Origin: Atherix ibis
Taxonomy: Eukaryota > Arthropoda > Insecta > Diptera > Athericidae
Length of the DNA: 64,000 bases
Assembly: GCA_958298945.1 (NCBI GenBank)
Contig: OY282608.1
Location: forward strand, 73,332,806-73,396,805
Direction of reading: 5' to 3'
Below the pieces are notes generated by a model, which was not told the DNA's origin, searched no databases, and saw only the letters and a program-made list of their open reading frames with translations. The position numbers were made by a program, and so were the translations under genes. Below are positions 14,433 through 25,742 of the stretch, piece by piece; the stretch's first letter is position 1, and each line of letters begins with the position of its first letter.

Positions 14433-17160
14433 CAACAAACCAACAAACCAACAAGCCAACAAACCAACAAACGAACAAACCAACAAGCCAACAAACCAAC
14501 GAACCAACAAACGAACAAACCAAGACACCAAGAAACCAAGAAACAAACAAACCAACAAGCCAACAAACCAAAAAACCAACAAACCAACAAGCCAACAAAC
14601 CAACAAACGACCAAACCAACAAACCAACAAACAAACAAACGAACAAACCACAAACCAACAAACCAACAAACCAACAAGCCAACAAGCCAAAAAACCAACA
14701 GACCAACAAACCAACAAACCAACAAACCAACAAACGAACAAACCAACAAACCAACAAACAAACAAACCAACAAACCAACAAACCAACAAACAAACAAACA
14801 AACAAATCAACAAACCAACAAACCAACAAACCAACAAACCAACAAACCAACAAACCAACAAACCAACAAACCAACAAACCAACAAACCAACAAACCAACA
14901 AACCAACAAACCAACAAACCAACAAACCAACAAACCAACAAACCAACAAACGTACAAACCAACAAACCAACAAACCAACAAACCAACAAACCAACAAACC
15001 AACCAACAAACAAACCAACAAACGAACAAACGAACAAACCAACAAATAAACAAACCAACAAACGAACAAACCAACAAACCAACAAACCAACAAGCCAACA
15101 AACGAACAAACCAACAAACCAACAGAAAAATAAACCAACGAACCAACAAACCAACAAACCAACAAACAAATAAACCAACAAACCAACAAACCAACAAACC
15201 AACAACCCAACAAACCAACAAACCAACAAACCAACAAACCAACAAACCAACAAACCAACAAACCAACAAACGTACAAACCAACAAGCCAACAAACCAACA
15301 AACCAACAAACAAACAAACCAACAAACCAACAAACCAACAAAGCAACAAACCAACAAACCAACAAACCAACAAACCAACAAACCAACAAACCAACAAACC
15401 AACAAACCAACAAACCAACAAACCAACAAACCAACAAACCAACAAACGTACAAACCGACAAGCCAACAAGCCAACAAACCAACAAACGAACAAACCAACA
15501 ACCGAACAAACCAAAAAACCAACAAACCAACAAACCAACAAACCAACAAACCAACAAACCAACAAACCAACAAACCAACAAACCAACAAACCAACAAACC
15601 AACAAACCAACAAACCAACAAACGAACAAACGAAGAAACCAACAAACCAACAAACCAACAAACCAACAAACCAACAAACCAACAAACCAACAAACCAACA
15701 AAACAAACAAACCAAAAAACTAACAAACCAACAAACCAACAAACCAACAAACCAACAAGCCAACAAACCAACAAACCAACAAACGAACAAACGAGCAAAC
15801 CAACAAACCAACAAACCAACAAACCAACAAACCAACAAACGAACAAACAAACAAACCAACAAACCAACAAACCAACATACGCACAAACGAACACAACAAC
15901 AAATCAACAAACGAACAAACAAACAAACCAACAAACCAACAAACCAACAAACCAACAAACCAAAAAACCGACAAACCAACAAACCAACCAACCAACAAGC
16001 CAATAAACCAACAAAACCAACAAACAAACAAAACAACAAACCAAGTAACCAACAAACCAACAAACCAACAAGCCAACAAAAGAACGAACGAACAAACCAA
16101 CAAACGAACAAACAAACAAACCAACAAACAAACAAACCAACAAACGCACAAACGAACACACCAACAAATCAACAAACGAACAAACCAACAAACCAAAAAA
16201 CCAACAAACCTAAAAACCAACAAACCAACAAACCAAAAAGCCAACAAGCCAACAAGCCAACAAGCCAACAAACCAACAGACCAACAAACCAACAAGCCAA
16301 CAAGCCAACAAACCAACAAGCCAACAAAAGAACAAACGAACAAACCAACAAACTAACAAACGAATAAACCAACAAACCAACAAACCAACAAGCCAACAAA
16401 CCAACAAACCAACAAACCAACAAGCCAACAAGCCAACAAACCAACAAGCCAACAAAAGAACAAACGAACAAACCAACAAACTAACAAACGAATAAACCAA
16501 CAAACCAACAAACCAACAAGCCAACAAACCAACAAACCAACAAACCAACAAACCAACAAACCAACAAACCAACAAGCCAACAAGCCAACAAACCAACAAG
16601 CCAACAAAAGAACAAACGAACAAACCAACAAACTAACAAACGAATAAACCAACAAACCAACAAACCAACAAGCCAACAAACCAACAAACCAACAAACCAA
16701 CAAGCCAACAAGCCAACAAACCAACAAGCCAACAAAAGAACAAACGAACAAACCAACAAACTAACAAACGAATAAACCAACAAACCAACAAACCAACAAG
16801 CCAACAAACCAACAAACCAACAAACCAACAAACCAACAAACGAACAAACCAACAAACCAACAAACCAACAAACCAACAAACCAACAAACCAACAAACCAA
16901 CAAGCCAACAAACCAACAAACGAACAAACCAACAAGCCAACAAACCAACAAACCAACAAACCAACAAACCAAGAAACCAAGAAACCAACAAACCAACAAA
17001 CCAACAAACCAACAAACGAACAAACGTACAAACCAACAAACAAACAAACCAACAAACGAACAAACCAACAAACCAACAAACCAACAAACCAACAAACGAA
17101 TAAACCAACAAACCAACAAACCAACAAGCCAACAAACCAACAAACGAACAAACCAACAAG
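14433..17160. repeat. Recombinant family A unit A5 and tail
   Basis: About 14.44-15.45 kb repeats 12.24-13.22 kb at an offset of 2208-2224 bp, including the A4 deletion junction (ACGTACAAACCGAC at 13222 and again at 15446). A further deletion of about 0.55 kb follows near 15.55 kb. After it, 15.6-16.5 kb repeats 10.0-10.9 kb at an offset of 5611 bp, apparently without change in the parts compared. CATACGCAC is at 15876. The tail holds an expanded set of the 128-bp sub-repeat and then grades into mosaic B. Confidence 0.77.
16326..16861. repeat. 128-bp sub-repeat, four tandem copies
   Basis: The motif CAAAAGAACAAACG followed by CAAACTAACAAACG recurs with AAAAG at 16326, 16454, 16606 and 16734, giving spacings of 128, 152 and 128 bp. 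The 152 is 128 plus three extra 8-bp units. Elsewhere the same sub-repeat occurs as a pair 128 bp apart (3436/3564, 7084/7212, about 10715/10843, 11701/11829, about 23.85/23.98 kb and 27.33/27.46 kb). This site is therefore a local copy-number gain. Confidence 0.85.
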
Positions 17161-19123
17161 CCAACAAACTAACAAACCAACAAACGAACAAACCAAGACA
17201 CCAAGAAACCAAGAAACAAACAAACCAACAAGCCAACAAACCAAAAAACTAACAAACCAACAAGCCAACAAACCAACAAACGAACAAACTAACAAACGAA
17301 CAAACCAACAAATCATCAAACCAACAAACCGACAAGCCAACAAACTAACAAACCAACAAACCAACAAACGAACAAACCAACAAACCAACAAGCCAACAAA
17401 CCAACAAACCAACAAACCAACAAACCAACAAACCAACAAACCAACAAGCCAGCAAGCCGACAAACCAACAAACGAACAAACCAACAAACGAACAAACCAA
17501 CAAACCAACAAACCAACAAACCAACAAGCCAACAAACCAACAAACCAACAGACGAACAAACGAACAAACCAATAAACCAACAAACAAACAAACGAGCAAA
17601 CCACAAACCAACAAACCAACAAACCAACAAGCCAACAAGCCAAAAAAACCAACAATCCAACAAACCAACAAACCAACAAACGAACAAACCAACAAACCAA
17701 CAAACAAACAAACCAAAAAACCAACAAACCAACAAACCATCAAACCAACAAACCAACAAACCAACAAACCAACAAACCAACAAACCAACAAATCAACAAA
17801 CCAACAAACCAACAAACCAACAAACGTACAAACCAACAAACCAACAAACCAACAAACCAACAAACAAACAAACCAACAAACGAACAAACCAACAAACCAA
17901 CAAGCCAACAAACCAACAAACCACCAAACCAACACACCCAGAAACAACAAACCAACAAGCCAACAAACGAACAAACCAACAAACAAACAAACCAAGAAAC
18001 CAACAAACCAACAAACCAATAAGCCAACAAGCCAACAAACCAACAAACGAACAAACCAACAAACCAACAAACCAACAAACCAACAAACCAACAAACCAAC
18101 AAACCAACAAACGAACAAACCAACAAACCAACAAACCAACAAACCAACAAACCAACAAACCAACAAACAAACAAACCAACAAACGAACAAACCAACAAAC
18201 CAACAAGCCAACAAACGAACAAACCACCAAACCAACAAACCCAGAAACCAACAAACCAACAAACCAACAAACCAACAAACCAACAAACCGACAAGCCAAC
18301 AAGCCAACAAACCAACAAACGAACAAACCAACAAACGAACAAACCAACAAACCAACAAACCAACAAACCAACAAGCCAACAAACCAACAAACCAACAGAC
18401 GAACAAACGAACAAACCAACAAACCAACAAACAAACAAACGAACAAACCACAAACCAACAAACCAACAAACCAACAAGCCAACAAGCCAAAAAACCAACA
18501 AACCAACAAACCAACAAACCAACAAACGAACAAACCAACAAACCAACAAACAAACAAACCAACAAACCAACAAACCATCAAACCAACAAACCAACAAACC
18601 AACAAACCAACAAACCAACAAACCAACAAACCAACAAACCAACAAACCAACAAACCAACAAACCAACAAACGAACAAACCAACAAACCAACAAACGAACA
18701 TACCAACAAACCAACAAACCAACAAACCAACAAACAAACAAACCAACAAACGAACAAACCAACAAAACAACAAGCCAACAAACGAACAAACCACCAAAAC
18801 AACAAACCCAGAAACCAACAAACCAACAAGCCAACAAACGAAACAACCAACAAACAAACAAACCAAGAAACCAACAAGCCAACAAACCAATAAGCCAACA
18901 AGCCAACAAACCAACAAACGAACAAACCAACAAACCAACAAACCAACAAACAAACAAACCAACAAACCAACAAACCAACAAACCAACAAACGAACAAACC
19001 AACAAACAAACAAACCAACAAACTAACAAGCCAACAAACGAACAAACCAACAAACCAACAAACCAACAAGCCAACAAACCAACAAACCAACAAACCAACA
19101 AGCCAACAAGCCAACAAACCAAC

Positions 19124-19380
19124 TGGCCAACAAACGAACAAACCAACAAACAAACAAACAAACCAACAAACCGACAACCCAACAAACCAACAAACGAGCA
19201 AACCAACAATCCAACAAACGAACAAAGCAACAAACCAAGTAACCGAAAAACCAACAAATGAACAAACCAACAAACCAACAAACAAACAAACCAGCAAACC
19301 AACAAACCAACAAACCAACAAACACACAAACCAACAAACCAACAAACCAACAAGCCAACAAGCCAACAAATTTTACAAGC
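19124..19380. repeat. TGGCCA-marked module, copy 1
   Basis: TGGCCA at 19124 is followed by CCGACAACCC, CGAGCAAACC, AGTAACCGAAAAACC, AAATGAAC and ACACACAAACC in fixed order. The module ends in AAATTTTACAAGCC, where the other three copies have AAATTAACAAGCC, so this copy carries an extra base and a substitution. Other copies start at 25269, 28551 and 29973. Confidence 0.82.
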
Positions 19381-19743
19381 CAACAAACGAACAAACCAAC
19401 AAACAAACAAACCAACAAACCAACAAACCAACAAACCAACAAACCAACAAACCAACAAACCAACAAACCAACAAACCAACAAACAAACAAACCAACAAAC
19501 AAACAAAACCACAAACCAAAAAAAAATAAACCAACAAACCAACAAACCAACAAACCAATAAACAAACAAACCAATAAACCAACAAGCCAACAAGCCAACA
19601 AACCAGCAAGCCAACAAACGAACAAACCAACAAACCAACAAACCAATAAGCAAACAAACCAACAAACCAACAAACAAATAAACCAACAAACCAACAAACA
19701 AACAAACCAACAAACAAATAAACCAACAAACCAACAAACAAAC

Positions 19744-19753
19744 AAAAAAAAAA
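19744..19753. repeat. A10 tract with downstream CTAACC mark
   Basis: A run of ten A, followed by two AAGCC units and CAACTAACC at 19771, recurs at 29079-29088 and 30381-30390. It is a useful anchor for aligning D-type blocks. Confidence 0.8.
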
Positions 19754-19770
19754 CCAACAAGCCAACAAGC

Positions 19771-22245
19771 CAACTAACCAACAAGCCGACAAACCAACAA
19801 ACAAACAAACCAACAAACCAACAAACAAACAAGCCAACAAACGAACAAACCAACAAAACAACAAACCAAGAAACCAACAAACCAACAAGCCAACAAACGA
19901 ACAAACCGACAAACAAACAAACTAAGAAAGCAACAAACCAACAAACCAACAAGCCAACAAGCCAACAAACCAACAAACGAACAAACCAACAAACCAACAA
20001 GCCAACAAACCAATAGATGAACAAACGGACAAACCAACAAACCAACAAACCAACAAACCAACAAACCAACAAACGAACAAACCAACAAACCAACAAACCA
20101 ACAAACCAAAAACGAACAAACGAACAAAGCAACAAACCAATAAACCAACAAGCCAACAAACCAACAAACCAACAAACCAACAAACCAACAAACGAACAAA
20201 CCAACAAACCAACAAACCAACAAACCAACAAACCAACAAACCAACAAACCAACAAGCCAACAAGCCAACAAACCAACAAACCAACAAACGAACAAACGAA
20301 CAAACCAACAAACCAACAAACCAACAAACGAACAAACCAACAAACCAACAAACCAACAAACCAACAAGCCGAAAAACGAACAAACGAACAAGCCAACAAA
20401 CCAACAAACGAACAAACCAACAAACCAACAAACCAAAAAACCAACAAACCAAAAAACCAACAAGCCAACAAACTAACAAGGCAACAAACCAACAAACCAA
20501 CAAACCAACAAGCCAACAAACCAATAAACCAACAAAAAATAAACTAACAAGAAAACAAACCAACAATCAAATAAACCAAGAAACCAACAAACCAACAAGC
20601 CAACAAACGAACAAACCAACAAACAAACAAACCAAGAAAGCAACAAACCAACAAACCAACAAGCCAACAAGCCAACAAGCCAACAAACCAACAAACGAAC
20701 AAACCAAAAAACGAACAAACCAACAAACCAACAAACCAACAAGCCAACAAACCAATAGATGAACAAACGGACAAACCAACAAACCAACAAACCAACAAAC
20801 CAACAAACCAACAAACCAACAAACGAACAAACCAACAAACCAACAAACCGAAAAACCAACAAACCAAAAACGAACAAACGAACAAAGCAACAAACCAATA
20901 AACCAACAAGCCAACAAACCAACAAACCAACAAACCAACAAACCAACAAACCAACAAACCAACAAACGAACAAACCAACAAACCAACAAACCAATAAACC
21001 AACAAACCAACAAACCAACAAGCCAACAAGCCAACAAACCAACAAAACAACAAACGAACAATCGAACAAACCAACAAACCAACAAACCAACGAACGAACA
21101 AACCAACAAACCAACAAACCAACAAACCAACAAACCAACAAACCAACAAACGAACAAACCAACAAACCAACAAACCAATAAACCAACAAACCAACAAACC
21201 AACAAGCCAACAAGCCAACAAACCAACAAAACAACAAACGAACAATCGAACAAACCAACAAACCAACAAACCAACGAACGAACAAACCAACAAACCAACA
21301 AACCAACAAGCCAAAAAACGAACAAACGAACAAGCCAACAAACCAACAAACGAACAAACCAACAAACCAACAAACCAAAAAACCAACAAACCAACAAACC
21401 AAAAAACCAACAAGCCAACAAACCAACAAGGCAACAAACCACCAAAACCAACAAACCAACAAACAAACAAACCAAGTAACCAACAAATAAAAAAAACAAC
21501 AAACCAACAAACTAAAAAACCAAGAAGCCAACAAGCCAACAAACCAACAAGCCAACAAACCAACAAGCCAACAAGCCAACAAACCAACAAACCAACAAAC
21601 CAACAAACCAACAAACCAACAAGCCAACAAACGAACAAACCAACAAACAAACAAACCAACAAACTAACAAAACAACAAACCAACAAACCAACAAACCAAC
21701 AAACCAACAAACCAACAAACCAACAAACCAACAAACCAACAAACCAACAAACCAACAAACCAACAAGCCAACAAGCCAACAAACTAACAAGACAAGAAAC
21801 GAGCAAACCAACAAACAAACAAAATAACAAACCAACAAACCAACAAACTAACAAACCAACAAACCAACAAACAAACAAACCAACAAACCAACAAACCAAT
21901 AAACCAACAAGCCAACAAACCAACAAGCCAACAAACCAATAAACCAACAAAAAATAAACCAACAAACCAACAAACCAACAAACAAATAAACCAACAAACC
22001 AACAAACCAACAAACAAACAAACCAACAAACCAACAAGCCAACAAACCGACAAACCAGCAAGCCAACAAACGAACAAACCAACATACCAACAAACCAACA
22101 AACCAACAAGTCAACAAACCAACGAACCAACAAACAAATAAGCGAACAAACCAACAAACTAATAACAAATAAACCAACAAACCAACAAACCAAAAAACCA
22201 ACAAGCCAACAAGCCAACAAACCAACAAGCCAACAAACCAACAAA
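19771..22245. repeat. Block D, copy 1
   Basis: The block begins at CAACTAACC (19771) and contains two TAGATGAACAAACGG marks (ATG at 20017 and 20759, 742 bp apart). Downstream it has AGTAACCAACAAATAAA near 21,475, CTAACAAGAC near 21,785 and two AAAAAATAAACC-type marks. The same series appears in D2 at an offset of 10,637 bp at its start, 10,653-10,685 bp in the middle and 10,509 bp at its end, so the copies differ by net indels. It runs directly into the C1 start (ACCTACAAAC). Confidence 0.78.
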
Positions 22246-22860
22246 CAAACAAACCAACAAACGAACAAACCTACAAACTAACAAACCAACAAGCCAACAA
22301 ACGAACAAACAAACAAACCAAAAAACCAACAAACCAACAAGCCAACAAACGAACAAACCAACAAACAAACAAACCAAGAAACCAACAAACCAACAAACCA
22401 ACAAGCCAACAAGCCAACAAACCAACAAACGAGCAAACCAACAAACGAAAAAAACCAACAAACCAACAAACCAACAAACCAACAAACCAACAAGCCAAGA
22501 AACCAACAAACCAACAGACGAACAAACGAACAAACCAATAAACCAACAAACCAACAAACGAACAAACCAACAAACCAAGAAACCACCAAACCAACAAACC
22601 AAAAAAACAAACAAACCAACAAACCAACAAACCAACAAACCAACAAACCAGCAAGCCAACAAACCAAAAAACCAAAAAAACAACAAACCAACAAACCAAC
22701 AAACCAACAAGCCAACAAGCCAACAAACCAACATTCCAACAAACGAACAAACCAACAAACCAACAAGCCAACAAACCAACAAACGGACGAACCAACAAAC
22801 CAACAAACCAACAAACTAACAAACCAACAAGCCAACAAACCAATAAAGCAACAAACCAAC

Positions 22861-23132
22861 AACACAACAAACCAACAAACGAACAAACCAACAAACCAAC
22901 AAACGAACAAACCAACAAACCAAGTAACGAAAAAACCAACAAACCAACAAAGCAACAAGCCGACAAGCCAACAAACCAACAAACCAACAAACCAACAACA
23001 CAACAAACCAACAAACGAACAAACCAACAAACCAACAAACGAACAAACCAACAAACCAAGTAACGAAAAAACCAACAAACCAACAAACCAACAAGCCAAC
23101 AAACCAACAAGCCATTAGGCCAACAAACCAAC
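22861..23132. repeat. 136-bp tandem pair within C1
   Basis: ACACAACAAACC followed by AGTAACGAAAAAACC occurs twice, 136 bp (17 units) apart: AACACAAC at 22861 and 22997, AGTAACG at 22923 and 23059. The pair is preserved in C2 at 26343-26614. The related C3 region near 33.5 kb has only one copy. Confidence 0.85.
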
Positions 23133-24840
23133 AAACTAACAAACCAACAAACCAACAATCCAACAATCCAACAAGCCAACAAGCCAAAAAACCAACAAAC
23201 CAACAAACCAACAAACCAAAAAACCAACAAACGAACAAACCAACAAACCAACAAACCAACAAACCAACAAACCAACAAACCAACAAACCAACAAACCAAC
23301 AAACCAACAAACCAACAAACCAACAAACCAACAAACCAACAAACCAAGAAACCAACAAACCAACAAACCAACAAACCAACAAACCAACAAACCAACAAAC
23401 CAACAAACCAACAAGCCAACAAGCCAACAAACTAACAAGACAACAAACGAGCAAACCAACAAACAAACAAACAAACAAACCAACAAACCAACAAACCGAC
23501 AAACCAACAAACCAACCAACCAACAAGCCAATAAACCAACAAAACCAACAAACAAACAAAACAACAAACCAAGTAACCAACAAACCAACAAACCAACAAG
23601 CCAACAAAAGAACAAACGAACAAACCAACAAACGAACAAACAAACAAACCAACAAACAAACAAACCAACAAACGCACAAACGAACACACCAACAAATCAA
23701 CAAACGAACAAACCAACAAACCAAAAAACCAACAAACCTAAAAACCAACAAACCAACAAACCAAAAAGCCAACAAGCCAACAAGCCAACAAGCCAACAAA
23801 CCAACAGACCAACAAACCAACAAGCCAACAAGCCAACAAACCAACAAGCCAACAAAAGAACAAACGAACAAACCAACAAACTAACAAACGAATAAACCAA
23901 CAAACCAACAAACCAACAAGCCAACAAACCAACAAACCAACAAACCAACAAGCCAACAAGCCAACAAACCAACAAGCCAACAAAAGAACAAACGAACAAA
24001 CCAACAAACTAACAAACGAATAAACCAACAAACCAACAAACCAACAAGCCAACAAACCAACAAACCAACAAACCAACAAACGAACAAACCAACAAACCAA
24101 CAAACGAACAAACCAACAAGCCAACAAACTAACAAACCAACAAACGAACAAACCAAGACACCAAGAAACCAAGAAACAAACAAACCAACAAGCCAACAAA
24201 CCAAAAAACTAACAAACCAACAAGCCAACAAACCAACAAACGAACAAACTAACAAACGAACAAACCAACAAATCATCAAACCAACAAACCGACAAGCCAA
24301 CAAACTAACAAACCAACAAACCAACAAACGAACAAACTAACAAACCAACAAGCCAACAAACGAACAAACCAACAAACCAACAAACCAACAAACCAACAAA
24401 CCGACAAGCCAACAAGCCAACAAACCAACATACGAACAAACCAACAAACGAACAAACCAACAAACCAACAAACCAACAAACCAACAAGCCAACAAACCAA
24501 CAAACCAACAGACGAACAAACGAACAAACCAACAAACCAACAAACGAACAAACCACAAACCAACAAACCAACAAACGAACAAACCAACAAGCCAACAAGC
24601 CAAAAAACCAACAATCCAACAAACCAACAAACCAACAAACGAACAAACCAACAAACCAACAAACAAACAAACCAAAAAACCAACAAACCAACAAACCATC
24701 AAACCAACAAACCAACAAACCAACAAACCAACAAACCAACAAACCAACAAACCAACAAATCAACAAACGAACAAACCAACAAACCAACAAACGTACAAAC
24801 CAACAAACCAACAAACCAACAAACAAACAAACCAACAAAC

Positions 24841-25240
24841 CAATAAGCCAACAAGCCAACAAACCAACAAACGAACAAACCAACAAACCAACAAACCAAC
24901 AAACAAACAAACCAACAAACCAACAAACCAACAAACGAACAAACCAACAAACGAACAAACCAACAAACCAACAAGCCAACAAACGAACAAACCAACAAAC
25001 CAACAAACCAACAAGCCAACAAACGAACAAACCAACAAACCAATAAGCCAACAAGCCAACAAACCAACAAACGAACAAACCAACAAACCAACAAACCAAC
25101 AAACAAACAAACCAACAAACCAACAAACCAACAAACGAACAAACCAACAAACGAACAAACCAACAAACCAACAAGCCAACAAACGAACAAACCAACAAAC
25201 CAACAAACCAACAAGCCAACAAACCAACAAACCAACAAAC
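24841..25240. repeat. 200-bp tandem duplication in C1
   Basis: The stretch starting CAATAAGCCAACAAGCC at 24841 is repeated starting at 25041, exactly 200 bp (25 units) later. C2 has a single copy, which drops the C1/C2 offset from 3482 to 3282 (TGGCCA at 25269 and 28551; ATTAAC at 25511 and 28793). The duplication therefore arose in C1, or was lost in C2, after the two copies formed. Confidence 0.88.
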
Positions 25241-25742
25241 CAACAAGCCAACAAGCCAGCAAACCAACTGGCCAACAAACGAACAAACCAACAAACAAAC
25301 AAACCAACAAACCGACAACCCAACAAACCAACAAACGAGCAAACCAACAATCCAACAAACGAACAAAGCAACAAACCAAGTAACCGAAAAACCAACAAAT
25401 GAACAAACCAACAAACCAACAAACAAACAAACCAGCAAACCAACAAACCAACAAACCAACAAACACACAAACCAACAAACCAACAAACCAACAAGCCAAC
25501 AAGCCAACAAATTAACAAGCCAACAAACGAACAAACCAACAAACAAACAAACCAACAAACCAACAAACCAACAAACCAACAAACCAACAAACCAACAAAC
25601 CAACAAACCAACAAACAAACAAACCAATAAACCAACAAGCCAACAAGCCAACAAACCAGCAAGCCAACAAACGAACAAACCAACAAACCAACAAACCAAC
25701 AAGCAAACAAACCAACAAACCAACAAACAAACAAACCAACAA

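Larger units (their letters stand above)
17161..19770. repeat. Mosaic block B
   Basis: The first 190 bp or so (17,161-17,350) match 24,121-24,310 at an offset of exactly 6960 bp, with AAGACACCAAG and AAATCATCAAACC marks. After that, two sub-blocks of about 0.84-0.85 kb appear (CAGACGAAC near 17,548 and 18,398; CCATCAAACC near 17,738 and 18,576). CCCAGAAAC marks near 17,938, 18,240 and 18,807 are specific to this block. The block shares modules with both A and C, so it looks like a transition zone built from neighbouring families. No gene or non-satellite insertion was found. Confidence 0.7.
22246..25742. repeat. 3482-bp higher-order unit C, copy 1
   Basis: From about 22.25 kb this copy aligns to C2 at a constant offset of 3482 bp through at least 24.84 kb. 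Comparing the two by eye, and by the translations of all overlapping frames, I found two substitutions: G at 22789 versus A at 26271, and G at 23118 versus A at 26600. C1 then has a 200-bp internal duplication that C2 lacks. It contains the ACCTACAAAC start mark, a 136-bp tandem pair, CCTAAAAACC near 23,737, the paired 128-bp sub-repeat and a TGGCCA module at 25269. Confidence 0.9.

Noticed and set aside
19124..19129. TGGCCA palindrome as a regulatory or integration site
   Set aside because: It is a six-base palindrome made by two changes in one monomer and recurs only as part of a duplicated module. Useful as an anchor, but no function can be supported.
19258..20016. + strand frames beginning with a true ATG and reading NKPTNQQT repeats (also at 20017, 20759, 30670, 31444, 36927, 38735, 43512)
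   Set aside because: The ATG comes from rare AAATGAAC or TAGATGAAC variant units, and the rest is the satellite cycle. Frames end at AATAAACC variants. There is no independent evidence of expression.
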